Shown: piece after piece, positions 17,290 through 28,252 of the stretch | Position numbering within the stretch: the first letter of the stretch is position 1 | How the letters are laid out: each line of letters opens with the position of its first letter | DNA from: Nocardioides luti | GTDB lineage: Bacteria > Actinomycetota > Actinomycetes > Propionibacteriales > Nocardioidaceae | DNA: 64,000 nt | Direction of reading: 5' to 3' | Assembly: GCF_014212315.1 (NCBI RefSeq) | Contig: NZ_JACKXE010000001.1 | Location: forward strand, 3,038,001 to 3,102,000 | Program-made: the position numbers and the translations under genes | The notes under the pieces: generated by a model | Databases searched by the model: none | Told to the model about the DNA's origin: nothing | Seen by the model: the letters and a program-made list of their open reading frames with translations, nothing else

Positions 17290-18243
17290 TCAGCGGTCGA
17301 GGTCGGCGTCCACCATCCGCCCGACCAGCTCGTCGAAGCCGACGGTGGGCGCCCACCCCAGAAGCTCGCGGGCTCGCGTCGCGTCCCCGGTCAGGTCGGT
17401 CGGGTCCACGGGGCGCACGAACTCCGGGTCGGTCGTGACGAGGCTTCCCCAGTCCGTGATGCCCACTCGCCGGAAGGCCGCGTCCACGAACTCGCGCACG
17501 GAGTGACCCACTCCGGTCGCCACGACGTAGTCGTGGGCATGCTCGGCCCGAGCCGCGCGGACCAGGGCATCGACGTAGTCGGGCGCCCAACCCCAGTCGC
17601 GCCGGGCGTCGAGGTTGCCCAGGGTCAGGCTCGCGGCTCGTCCTTGCACGATCGCCGCCACCGTGGACGTGATCTTCCGGGTGACGAAGCCCGCGGGCCG
17701 GCGCGGGGACTCGTGGTTGTAGAGAATGGCTCCAACAGCGTGCAGATCGCGGTGGCGGTAGACGTCGACCATCAGGTGCGCGTAGGCCTTGGCGGCGCCG
17801 TACGGGTTGACCGGGCGGATCGGGGTGGACTCGTCCTGCGGCGAGCTGGCCGGCTCGCCGAAGATCTCGGCGCTGGACGCCTGCACGAAGCGGACCGACT
17901 TGCCGGTCTTCTCCTGCAACTGGAGGGCCGACTCCAGCAGCGCGACCGCGGCAGCGCCGTTCACCTGGGCGGTGAGCTCGGGCTCCGACCACGACCGGGC
18001 GACCGAGCTGACGGCCGCGAGGTTGTAGATCTCGTCGGGGGCGACGTCGAGGAGCAGCGCCCGGACCTCGTGCACGTGCGTGAGGTCCCCACGGTGGAGC
18101 ACGACACCTGGGGCTCGGGGGAGCGGCTCGGCCGCGTGCGCGAGCGCGTGCACCTCGACGCCTTCGTCGAGCAGCCGCTCGGCGAGGTAGCTGCCGTCCT
18201 GCCCACCGATCCCGGTGACGAAGGCCCGGGTCGCCGCGGTCAC
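17290..18243 (-). CDS. GDP-mannose 4,6-dehydratase-like SDR (paralogue 1)
   Basis: A 317-residue extended SDR. It has the GMD-type N-terminus 'FVTGIGGQDGSYLAERLL', the active-site 'SSAEIFGEP' and 'YGAAKAYAH', and the GMD-specific 'NHESPRRPAGFVTRKI' and 'LGNLDARRDWGW'. These favour a true GDP-mannose dehydratase over a 4-reductase. It is more diverged than its neighbour, so it may use a different substrate or act as the 4-reductase (RMD) giving GDP-D-rhamnose. Its stop is 4 bases from the start side of the next gene on the same strand, so the two form an operon. Confidence 0.8.
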   Translation of the reverse strand: MTAATRAFVTGIGGQDGSYLAERLLDEGVEVHALAHAAEPLPRAPGVVLHRGDLTHVHEVRALLLDVAPDEIYNLAAVSSVARSWSEPELTAQVNGAAAVALLESALQLQEKTGKSVRFVQASSAEIFGEPASSPQDESTPIRPVNPYGAAKAYAHLMVDVYRHRDLHAVGAILYNHESPRRPAGFVTRKITSTVAAIVQGRAASLTLGNLDARRDWGWAPDYVDALVRAARAEHAHDYVVATGVGHSVREFVDAAFRRVGITDWGSLVTTDPEFVRPVDPTDLTGDATRARELLGWAPTVGFDELVGRMVDADLDR

Positions 18244-18247
18244 CGGA

Positions 18248-20714
<2,467 letters not shown>

Positions 20715-20943
20715 CGTCGATCCCCCACGGAGCGGTGTTCGTCGTCCCAGGGCCCCCCGGCCCTGTCTGCCGACCGTCGAGCTGTTCCCAGCCTGACGGC
20801 GCCAGCAGCCTAATCCGCTTCGGAGGTGTTAACGCCAGATCTCGGAGACTCGTTACGCCCGGGGGCGAGAACCACCCCTCGGGGTGCGGTCGCCCGCGCT
20901 CATTGTCCCGGCTGCAGTCTCCACCGGGACAAACCGCGACTGC

Positions 20944-21177
20944 TCAGGCGACGCCGGACTCCGGGAGCGTGCGGGTCAGCGCGGCCTCGTAGGCCTCCCA
21001 CACGCCGTGCGCCTCGGGGTGCAGGCCCTGGGCGTCGCACCAGTCCTCGAACCCGGTGGTCAGGTGCATGGCGAGGAAGGGGGTGGGGATGACCCCGGGC
21101 GGCCGCACGGACGAGCTGCCGTCGCGGCGTGGAGCAGGAGCAGGGCTCCGATGCAGGCGCAACATCCTGAATGCCAT
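20944..21177 (-). CDS. Small conserved-type protein of unknown function
   Basis: Translation from the ATG at 21177 gives 77 residues, and a clear ribosome binding site (GGAGGGA) lies 7 bases upstream. A much longer open frame exists but lacks initiation signals. The N-terminus is basic and arginine-rich. The C-terminal half, with 'GFEDWCDAQGLHPEAHGVW' and 'AYEAALTR', looks like a compact helical module. I do not recognise a family. It diverges from the galE-like gene. Confidence 0.6.
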   Translation of the reverse strand: MAFRMLRLHRSPAPAPRRDGSSSVRPPGVIPTPFLAMHLTTGFEDWCDAQGLHPEAHGVWEAYEAALTRTLPESGVA

Positions 21178-21342
21178 GGCGCTCCCTCCAGAGCCCGACC
21201 CGGTTCGACGAGGTCCTCGTACCCCACTGTGAAGTCGTTCACACCTCGGGTGTGGGACGTCGTCGTCGGAGCGGCTCCGGGCGCGGCGCAGCCGCCCACG
21301 TCGTACGGCGGGTGGCGCGGCCGAACCTCTAGGGTGGTCGGC

Positions 21343-22347
21343 ATGAAGGTTCTCGTCACCGGCGGCGCCGGCTACCTCGGCTCGGTCACCTCGAAGGCTC
21401 TCGAGGAGGCCGGGCACACGCCGGTCGTCCTCGACTCGCTGGACGTCGGCCCGAGGGTCTTCGTGAAGGACCGGATCTTCTACTCAGGTGACATCGCGGA
21501 CCGGGCACTGCTGCGCCGGATCGTCGAGGAGCACCCCGACCTGGACGCGACGATCCACATGGCCGCGCGGATCGTGGTGCCGGAGTCCGTCGAGGAGCCG
21601 TACCTCTACTACGCCAACAACGTCGCGAAGTCGCTGGAGATGTTCGACGAGCTCGAGAAGCTCGGCAAGTCGCGGGTGCTCTTCTCCTCCTCGGCCTCGC
21701 TCTACGCGACCAAGGACGACTTCGAGGTCGTCGAGTCCGACCCGCTCGAGCCGACCTCGCCCTACGCCCGCACCAAGCGGATGATGGAGCAGATCCTGAT
21801 CGACATGTCCGCGGCGACCGGGCTGCGCGCGATCATCCTGCGCTACTTCAACCCGATCGGCTCCGACCCGGACCTCGAGTCGGGCATCTACGCCAAGGAA
21901 CCGTCGCACGTCATCGGCCAGCTCGTGATGGCCGCGCGCGGGCTCAAGGACTCCTTCACGATCACCGGCACGGAGCACCCGACGCGGGACGGCACGGGCA
22001 TCCGTGACTACATCCACGTCTGGGACCTGGCGAAGGCGCACGTGCGGGCCGTCGAGAAGTTCGACGAGGTGCTCGAGGCGGTCGGCGAGCCGAGCGTGAT
22101 CATCAACGTCGGTGCGGGCGACGGCGTGACCGTGCGCGAGCTCGTGGCGTCGTTCGAGCGCGTCTTCGGCTCCGAGGTGCCGGTCAGCGAGGGCCCGCCG
22201 CGGCCGGGTGACGCCGTCGGGGCGTTCGCGAACGCCGACCGCGCGGCCGAGCTGCTCGACTGGCGCACGGAGCTGTCGCTCGACGACGCCATCTTCTCGG
22301 CGCTCGCCTGGGGCGAGAAGCGCCAGGAGATCCTGGGCTACGAGTGA
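21343..22347 (+). CDS. galE: UDP-glucose 4-epimerase-like enzyme
   Basis: A 334-residue extended SDR of the GalE type, interconverting UDP-glucose and UDP-galactose or a related pair. 'MKVLVTGGAGYLGSVTSKAL' binds NAD, 'SSSASLYATKDDF' holds the catalytic serine, and 'YARTKRMMEQIL' the Tyr-x3-Lys pair; 'LRYFNPIGSDPD' is GalE-typical. The ATG at 21343 is chosen by the Rossmann start. The stop overlaps the GTG of the amidase gene by four bases. Confidence 0.9.
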   Translation: MKVLVTGGAGYLGSVTSKALEEAGHTPVVLDSLDVGPRVFVKDRIFYSGDIADRALLRRIVEEHPDLDATIHMAARIVVPESVEEPYLYYANNVAKSLEMFDELEKLGKSRVLFSSSASLYATKDDFEVVESDPLEPTSPYARTKRMMEQILIDMSAATGLRAIILRYFNPIGSDPDLESGIYAKEPSHVIGQLVMAARGLKDSFTITGTEHPTRDGTGIRDYIHVWDLAKAHVRAVEKFDEVLEAVGEPSVIINVGAGDGVTVRELVASFERVFGSEVPVSEGPPRPGDAVGAFANADRAAELLDWRTELSLDDAIFSALAWGEKRQEILGYE

Positions 22348-23204
22348 CCCGCCGTTCGACCGCCGGGCTGCTCACCCTGGTGCTGCTGGCCGTCGGGCTC
22401 GTCGCCGAGGCCGGGTGGGCGTCGTACGGCGGTCGCTCGGAGGGGCTGGTGCCGGCGCACGTGACGCTCGTGGCCGGTCCGGCTGGTCCCGCCGGCGGAG
22501 CCGGTGACGTCGGTGCCACCGGTGCCCGGGTGGACGCGCCGCTGGCCGGCCGGACGATCGTGGTGGATCCCGGTCACCAGCTGGGCAACCACCGCTACCC
22601 GCGCAAGATCAACCGCTTGGTGCCGGCCGGTGGCTTCCGCAAGCCGTGCAACACGACCGGGACGGCCACGAACGGCGGCTTCCCGGAGGCGACCTTCGCC
22701 TGGCGGGTCTCGCGCCTGCTGAAGGCCCGGCTCGTCGAGCTCGGGGCGCGCGTCGTGATGACCCGGCACAGCCACCGCCAGGATCGCTGGGGGCCGTGCG
22801 TGGACGTCCGCGGCCGCGCCGGCAACGCCGCTCCTGCCGACCTCAAGATCAGCATCCACGCCGACGGCTCGTACACCGCCGGTGCCCGCGGCTTCCACGT
22901 CATCGCCCCGACCGACCGGCGGCCGTGGACGCACGACATCTACCGCGCCTCGAAGCGGCTCGCGGTCCGCTCGCGCGCGGCACTGCGGGCGGCGGGTCTG
23001 CCGGTTGCCAACTACGTCGCCGGTGGCGACGGCCTCGACTTCCGCTCGGACCTCGGCACGCTGAACCTCTCCGACGTCCCGACCGTCATGGTCGAGCTGG
23101 GCAACATGCGCAACGCCCGCGATGCCCAGCGGATGACGTCCGCCCGCGGGCGGACGACCTACGCCGAGGCCCTCGCCGACGGTGTGGTGCGGTTCCTGCC
23201 GTAG
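22344..23204 (+). CDS. Secreted N-acetylmuramoyl-L-alanine amidase (amidase_3)
   Basis: Cleaves the lactyl-amide bond between MurNAc and the stem peptide. A hydrophobic signal sequence lies at residues 7-25, followed by a Gly/Ala/Pro-rich linker. The amidase_3 zinc ligands are seen as H in 'IVVDPGHQLGN' (about 72-82), E in 'GGFPEATFAW', and H in 'LKISIHADGS'. The closing 'VPTVMVELGNMRNARDA' carries the catalytic glutamate. It resembles M. tuberculosis Rv3717 in size. The 4-base overlap with galE indicates co-translation. Confidence 0.9.
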   Translation: MTRRSTAGLLTLVLLAVGLVAEAGWASYGGRSEGLVPAHVTLVAGPAGPAGGAGDVGATGARVDAPLAGRTIVVDPGHQLGNHRYPRKINRLVPAGGFRKPCNTTGTATNGGFPEATFAWRVSRLLKARLVELGARVVMTRHSHRQDRWGPCVDVRGRAGNAAPADLKISIHADGSYTAGARGFHVIAPTDRRPWTHDIYRASKRLAVRSRAALRAAGLPVANYVAGGDGLDFRSDLGTLNLSDVPTVMVELGNMRNARDAQRMTSARGRTTYAEALADGVVRFLP

Positions 23205-23211
23205 ATCCGGC

Positions 23212-23252
23212 GGTGGCCGAGGAGATCGCGCAGCGACCGTCTCGAAACCACC
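23212..23252 (-). repeat. Dispersed palindrome copy, inverted orientation
   Basis: Read on the minus strand this is a full-length copy (GGTGGTT, TCGAGAC, inner stem GGTCGC-TGC-GCGATC, TCCTC) whose right outer arm has mutated to GGCCACC. It begins 7 bases after the amidase stop. The rest of 23205-23440 shows no convincing gene. Confidence 0.85.
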
Positions 23253-23440
23253 CGACCGCCGAGTCCCCGAGGACTCGACGGTCTCAGGACCGACCGCCGC
23301 CCCCCAGGCGTCCGTTCGCCGGTCCTGGCCCGGTGAAGTGGGAGGAGACTGGCTGCCAGGACCAACGTGACCGATGCGTGATCGTCACGAGCAGAAAGCG
23401 GCGGTCTGGACCTCGGGAGGGTGCGGGCCGGCGATGTGGG

Positions 23441-23869
23441 TCAGGCGTCGATCGCCGTGCGCTCGGACGGCGACCCGACGCCGACCTCGATCTTGCGCGG
23501 CTTGGCCCGCTCGGCGACGGGGACGACCAGGCGCAGCACGCCCCCGTCGTACGCCGCCTCGATGCGGTCGAGGTCGAGGTTGTCGCCGAGCACGAGCTGG
23601 CGGCTGAACACGCCGCGCGGCCGCTCGGAGGCGAGCATCTCCCAGTCGCCGTTGCGGGCGACGCGCTCGGCGCGGACCGTCAGCACGTTGCGCTCGACGT
23701 CGAGGTCGATGCTCTCCCGGGCCACGCCCGGCAGGTCGAACTCGATCACGAAGCGGTCACCCTCGCGCCAGGCATCCATCGGCATCACCGCGGGGCGGTT
23801 CGTGGTGCCGAGCATCTGCTGGGTGAGTCGGTCGAGGTCACGGAACGGGTCGGTGTTTCGCAGCAACAT
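23441..23869 (-). CDS. Hsp20/alpha-crystallin small heat-shock protein
   Basis: A 142-residue ATP-independent chaperone that holds unfolding proteins. The N-terminus '[20 protein letters not shown]' is the actinobacterial Hsp20 pattern. The alpha-crystallin domain runs from about residue 32 to 130, ending with '[16 protein letters not shown]' (the A-x-x-x-G-V-L signature) and a short tail 'RKIEVG'. The ATG at 23869 has a strong GAAGGAGG site; the open frame extends upstream without homology. It diverges from a MerR/HspR-like regulator that likely controls it. Confidence 0.93.
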   Translation of the reverse strand: MLLRNTDPFRDLDRLTQQMLGTTNRPAVMPMDAWREGDRFVIEFDLPGVARESIDLDVERNVLTVRAERVARNGDWEMLASERPRGVFSRQLVLGDNLDLDRIEAAYDGGVLRLVVPVAERAKPRKIEVGVGSPSERTAIDA

Positions 23870-23904
23870 CACAAGTCCTCCTTCAGGGTCGATGTCCACG
23901 GATC

Positions 23905-23931
23905 TATATCCGCTGGCACACATTTGATATA
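23905..23931. promoter_or_regulatory. Symmetric divergent promoter between hsp20 and the MerR-type gene
   Basis: TATATC (23905-23910) and GATATA (23926-23931) are inverted, so each strand reads GATATA as a possible -10 box. Rightward transcription from the second box would start about 10 bases downstream, at or just before the ATG at 23943, giving a nearly leaderless mRNA. The 15-base gap could be the operator. No HAIR element (CTTGAGT-N7-ACTCAAG) is visible. Confidence 0.4.
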
Positions 23932-23942
23932 CCGTCGACGTC

Positions 23943-24206
23943 ATGACGTCAAGAGGGGTCTTCGCGATCTCCGTCGCGGCCGACCTGGTGTCGATGGAGA
24001 TCCAGAACCTGCGGGTCTACGAGCGGCGCGGCCTGCTCGAGCCGGCGCGTACGCCGGGGGGCACCCGCCTCTACAGCGAGGACGACCTGGAGCGGCTGCG
24101 TCGGATCGGCGAGCTGCTGGCGGACGGGCTCAACCTCGCAGGGATCCACCGCGTGCTGGTGCTCGAGGACGAGGTTCGCCGGCTGGGTGGGCGGGTCCCG
24201 GACTGA
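23943..24206 (+). CDS. MerR-family regulator, HspR-like
   Basis: An 87-residue MerR-type winged HTH protein. '[28 protein letters not shown]' spans the HTH and wing start, with '[16 protein letters not shown]' completing the DNA-binding domain, and a short '[18 protein letters not shown]' dimerisation helix. HspR proteins have this size and wording. Divergence from hsp20 across 73 bases suggests it represses the small chaperone gene and itself. There is no cysteine metal site or ligand domain. Confidence 0.85.
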   Translation: MTSRGVFAISVAADLVSMEIQNLRVYERRGLLEPARTPGGTRLYSEDDLERLRRIGELLADGLNLAGIHRVLVLEDEVRRLGGRVPD

Positions 24207-24468
24207 GCGGACGTGGCGCTGGTCGAGGCCGTCAGTGGTCCGGCCTGTGCCCGCCTGGACGTAGCTCCGTTGTAGGGGATTTATTGGATATGTGGTCGCC
24301 GTGGGTGCCGGGGCTACTACCCCTTGCGGCTGCTTTCACACTCTCCGTTGGTGCCACTCTCCCGCCGTGGTCACCGTTCGAACATTTGTCCTGATATTTT
24401 ACTTTCGGAGTGTGGATCAGGCTCATTCTGGCCCTTGGATTGTCGGTGGTCCCTGATTGACTTTCCCC

Positions 24469-25719
24469 GTGACCAGCTCCCAGACCACGGCTCCCCAGCA
24501 CGCGATCGCGCGTGCCGTCGCAGCCATGGACGAGCAGGTCGACAACGTTCTCGATGCACCGGTGTGGTCGATGTCGGATGACGAGGCCGCCGCCGCACTC
24601 GTCGGGCTCACCCGGCTCATCTCGCGCATCACCGAGCTCGAGGCCCGCGTCGCCGTCCACGCATCTTCTGTCGAGGTCGGCTCGTCCGTCGGGGCCACGT
24701 CGATGCAGGCGTGGTGGGCGACCCAGACCTCCCAGACCCACCGGAGCACTGCGGCGAAGATCCACCTCGCCGAGGCCCTCGGCCGCTGGCACCTCGTTCG
24801 CCAGGCGGTTTCGTCCGGGGCGCTTTTGACCGAGCAGGCCCAGGTCATCGTGCGGGCGCTGGACGACCTTCCTGAGGATGTCGACCCCGAGACCCGGGTG
24901 CTGGCGGAGAAGCATTTGGTCGACCTCGCCGCCGACCACGACGCGATCGACCTGCGCCGCCTCGGCCGAGGTCTCCTCGACGTCATCGACCCCGCTGCCG
25001 GCGAGGACGAGGAGCGCCGCCGGTTGGAAGAGGAGGAGCGCAGGGCCCGGCAGAAGATGCGCCTCACGATGAGCGAGGACGGGCACGGGTCCTGCCACGG
25101 TAGGTTCACCATCCCCGCCGCCCAAGGCGCCATGCTCAAGAAGATCCTCCAAGGGATCGCGGCCCCGAAGCATCAGACCGCCGTCCACGGACCCGGAGTC
25201 GAGCGCAAGCCCAGCCCCGAGCGCATGGGTGCGGCGTTGTGCGAGCTCATCGAGCGCTACCCGGCCGACCGGCTCCCCAACGCGGGTGGCGTGAACGCGA
25301 CGGTGGTCATCACGATGCCCCTGGAGATCCTGCTCGGAGCCGAGAAGGCCGCCACGTTGGACACCGGCGACAAGATCACCGCGAGCCAGGCCCGACGGCT
25401 CGCCTGCGAGGCGGGGATCATCCCTGCGGTCCTCGGCGGGAAGTCCGAGGTCCTCGACCTCGGCCGGACTCGCCGCTACTTCTCCAAGGCCCAACACCTC
25501 GCCCTCGGCATCGAACAAGGCGGCTGCACCGCCGATGGCTGCGACTGGCCACCCAGCATGTGCCACGCCCACCACGACCCGTTCTGGAGTCACGGCGGCA
25601 ACACCGACCTCAAAGACGGCAGACTCCTCTGCCCCCGACATCACGCGAGAGCCCACGACCCGGCCTACGAGATGGCCAAGCTGCCCGGCGGGAAGGTCGC
25701 CTTCACCCGGCGGACGTAG
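24469..25719 (+). CDS. DUF222 / HNH endonuclease (13E12-repeat family)
   Basis: About 416 residues. An N-terminal DUF222 domain (about 20-300, helical, with a charged EERRRLEEEERRA segment near 185) is followed by a C-terminal HNH motif. The HNH part has 'GCTADGC', 'CHAHHDPFWSHGG', 'NTDLKDGRLLCPRHHARAHD': two CxxC-like pairs and the catalytic His. These proteins are multicopy in actinobacteria, resemble the REP13E12 mobile repeats of M. tuberculosis and have no settled function. The GTG at 24469 is used; a TTG at 24457 is also possible. The preceding 262 bases hold no gene and are AT-rich near 24260-24420. Confidence 0.85.
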   Translation: MTSSQTTAPQHAIARAVAAMDEQVDNVLDAPVWSMSDDEAAAALVGLTRLISRITELEARVAVHASSVEVGSSVGATSMQAWWATQTSQTHRSTAAKIHLAEALGRWHLVRQAVSSGALLTEQAQVIVRALDDLPEDVDPETRVLAEKHLVDLAADHDAIDLRRLGRGLLDVIDPAAGEDEERRRLEEEERRARQKMRLTMSEDGHGSCHGRFTIPAAQGAMLKKILQGIAAPKHQTAVHGPGVERKPSPERMGAALCELIERYPADRLPNAGGVNATVVITMPLEILLGAEKAATLDTGDKITASQARRLACEAGIIPAVLGGKSEVLDLGRTRRYFSKAQHLALGIEQGGCTADGCDWPPSMCHAHHDPFWSHGGNTDLKDGRLLCPRHHARAHDPAYEMAKLPGGKVAFTRRT

Positions 25720-25830
25720 GTCGATCCACCTGCCGACGAGCGAGAGCGATCTAGTCCGGATTGACCATGTCCCTGAGTTCAGCCTGCGCGCATGCTGGAC
25801 GGCATCATCCGCCCTCGGTCGGGGAAGATC

Positions 25831-27933
25831 ATGGAGCGATCTCGTCGCACGGTCCTGGGGGTGGTCGCTGCACTGGTGGCCGCCACGCTGTCCGTCACAC
25901 CACCCGGTCCGGCGCAGGCAGCCGGCCGTCCGGACCTCGTCGTGCGAGCGCTCAGCGCGAGCCCCGGGTCAGTCCTCGCGGGTCACGCCGTGACCGTCCA
26001 CGACACGACGAAGAACGTCGGCGCCGCAGCGGCGGGGTCCAGCGCCACGGCGTACTTCCTGTCCGCCGACAAGCGGAAGTCGTCCGGGGACCGACTGCTC
26101 GGTTCTCGCAAGCCGGGTCGCTTGTCCGCGGGTGTGCGCGACGCCGGCTCGAGGAAGCTCATCGTTCCGGCCGCGACCGCTGCGCGTGCGTACTGGTTGA
26201 TCGCCTGTGCCGACGCCCAGAAGCAGGTCACGGAGTCGAAGGAGCAGAACAACTGTCGGACGTCCTCCGCGAAGCTGACCGTCCGGTCGGTCGGCATCTT
26301 CCCCCAGACGCCGGACCCCGCCCCACCGGTGACGACCACGGACGACACCGGGTCGTCGTCGGTGGTCAGCGGGACCTACAACCCGGCCACCGGGCTCGAC
26401 CTGTACGGCTACGACGCGAGCTTCGCCACGACCTACCACCTGCACCTGCCGGGCGACCTCGGCGCCGAGAACGCGGGGGCGGCGCTCCAGGGCGGCGAGG
26501 ACGTCACGATGACGGTGCTCTCGTCGGTCGCGGGACTACCCGCAGGGTCCTCGATGCTCGCCGGCGTGCGGTTGGAGCCGGAGGGCCTGCAGCTGGTGAA
26601 CCCCGGGACCCTGACCATCACGGGACCGGCCCTGACCTCGGCGAACCTCGCGAGCCAGACCGGTGCGGTGTGGAACTCCGGCGGGACCGACCTGTCGATG
26701 TCGCCGATCCTGCCGCCCAGCCAGGGCGGGAGCCCGAATGCCGGAACCGTGGTGCTGTCCGTCTCGCACTTCTCGTCCCCGAGCGTGCTGGAGGCGAGCG
26801 ACGCCGCGCGTCAGTACCTCCGCGACCATCCCCCTGCGCGCGTCCTCGAACAGCTGCAAGCGAAGGCGGCCGACCTCCTGCGCACCGAGCGGCTGAGCCA
26901 GATGGCGGGGCACAGCGCCGACCCGGTCGTCGTGCAGGACGTCCAGGCGTTGTACGACGACTACTTCGACCACCAGGTCGTCCCGGAGCTCAACGCGGCG
27001 CTGACCGACGACACGATGGCCAACACCGCACTGCAGGACGCCCTGCGTTGGGAGAGATCGACCATGCTCCGGGGCGGGGACCCGGGCGCGCGGGGTGACC
27101 TGATCACCGCCATGCTGCCGAAGATCATGGAGAACGCCATCAGCAAGGCGTGGGCCCGGTGCGCCGTCGACCACCACCTCAGCGACATCATGACCCTGCT
27201 CGGCATCGCCCGGTTGGCTGCCGTACTGGGTGACGGGCCGGACGCCGGCGAGGCCTACAACAAGGCCCTGGCCTGCGGGCACTTCACGGCCACGGTCGCC
27301 CTGGACGTCCACCACAGCTACCACTACCCGGCGCACCAGGTCGGCACCTTCTCGGAGGACGTGGAGGGCCACTGGGCGACCAAGCAGACGGCGCTCGACA
27401 TCGGGGTCGTCACGAGCTCGGCCACCGCACCCCTGAGCTACGACTCCGCCGGGGAGTCGTACTCCAACGTGTGGAAGGACTACGAGGGACCGCCCGACTG
27501 CCCGGTCTACGTGAAGCAGACCGACATGACCTCCACGGTCGACGGCACGGTGCGTGGCCTCCTGTTCGTCGACATCAACGCCTACGAGGTGCCGCCCGGT
27601 GCCCAGCGACCTCTCGTGCAGCCGGGGAGCCTGAGACTGACGTTCGCCGATGCGGTGGAGAACTACCACTGGTACTACACCCAGTGCGGCAGCGGATCGG
27701 GCGACTCGACGTTCCCGGGCCTCCAGGGCTACGCCCAGGCGGCGTTCACCCACGGCGGGAGCGTCTACGGCGACGCGGCCGTCAAGATCCCGATCGAACC
27801 GGCTGCCCAGAGCGGCGCGACGCTGTACGACGACGTGTTCCAGCGGACCTGGGACAACCAGGCCTTCCTGCACGAGGTCGACACGGCCGCGGTGACGCTG
27901 AGCGTCGTGCACACCCCGCAGCCGGCCTCCTGA
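25831..27933 (+). CDS. Large secreted protein with N-terminal CARDB-like domain
   Basis: About 700 residues from the ATG at 25831, with a GGGGAAGA site upstream (the frame opens at 25792). The Arg-rich start and hydrophobic run 'VLGVVAALVAATLSV' ending PAQAA form a Sec signal peptide. The first mature domain, 'RPDLVVRALSASPGSVLAGH' to 'EQNNCRTSSAKLTV', matches CARDB adhesion-type beta-sandwich domains. After a PT-rich linker the rest (about 170-700) is unassigned: it has a helical region ('LQAKAADLLRTERLSQMAG') and a beta-rich C-terminus with paired cysteines. No catalytic motif was recognised. It stands alone between HNH and zinc-site genes. Confidence 0.75.
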   Translation: MERSRRTVLGVVAALVAATLSVTPPGPAQAAGRPDLVVRALSASPGSVLAGHAVTVHDTTKNVGAAAAGSSATAYFLSADKRKSSGDRLLGSRKPGRLSAGVRDAGSRKLIVPAATAARAYWLIACADAQKQVTESKEQNNCRTSSAKLTVRSVGIFPQTPDPAPPVTTTDDTGSSSVVSGTYNPATGLDLYGYDASFATTYHLHLPGDLGAENAGAALQGGEDVTMTVLSSVAGLPAGSSMLAGVRLEPEGLQLVNPGTLTITGPALTSANLASQTGAVWNSGGTDLSMSPILPPSQGGSPNAGTVVLSVSHFSSPSVLEASDAARQYLRDHPPARVLEQLQAKAADLLRTERLSQMAGHSADPVVVQDVQALYDDYFDHQVVPELNAALTDDTMANTALQDALRWERSTMLRGGDPGARGDLITAMLPKIMENAISKAWARCAVDHHLSDIMTLLGIARLAAVLGDGPDAGEAYNKALACGHFTATVALDVHHSYHYPAHQVGTFSEDVEGHWATKQTALDIGVVTSSATAPLSYDSAGESYSNVWKDYEGPPDCPVYVKQTDMTSTVDGTVRGLLFVDINAYEVPPGAQRPLVQPGSLRLTFADAVENYHWYYTQCGSGSGDSTFPGLQGYAQAAFTHGGSVYGDAAVKIPIEPAAQSGATLYDDVFQRTWDNQAFLHEVDTAAVTLSVVHTPQPAS

Positions 27934-27946
27934 GCCGCTCGGGCGC

Positions 27947-28171
27947 TCAGTCCTCGGGCGGGACGTCTCCCTCGCGCTGTGCGTCGTCGGTGTGGTCGCC
28001 CACGTCGACGTGCCAGTTGAAGTGCTTGCCGATGTTGTCCGGCTTGATCTCGGCCAGGCAGGTGGTGCAGGTGACCGTGGCGTTCGGGTCGGCGAACTCG
28101 CCGCCGGCCTGGTGCTCGCCCTGCCCCTGGGTCTGGTCGTCGGTCGTGGCCGCAGCCTCGGAGTCGCTCAT
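27947..28171 (-). CDS. Small acidic protein with a C-x2-C-x11-H-x3-H motif
   Basis: A 74-residue protein. The acidic, Gln/Gly-rich N-terminus (1-30) is likely disordered. The core 'CTTCLAEIKPDNIGKHFNWH' spans C35, C38, H50 and H54, spaced almost like a classical C2H2 zinc finger (C-x2-C-x12-H-x3-H), followed by a very acidic tail. The ATG at 28171 is chosen because the homology-like region starts there; the open frame extends far upstream as a shadow of the esterase. It diverges from the esterase gene. Function unknown; zinc binding is inferred. Confidence 0.7.
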   Translation of the reverse strand: MSDSEAAATTDDQTQGQGEHQAGGEFADPNATVTCTTCLAEIKPDNIGKHFNWHVDVGDHTDDAQREGDVPPED

Positions 28172-28252
28172 GCCGCCCCACTGTGCCACCGGTCCGGGCC
28201 GCGTGGCTCGACCGAAGGGGTGGCTGTGGTGGGTGCGGCTAGGTTCTCCGGC

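Noticed and set aside
24469..25719. DUF222-HNH gene as part of an intact mobile element
   Set aside because: No terminal inverted repeats, target duplication or integrase could be found around it, so only the gene is reported.
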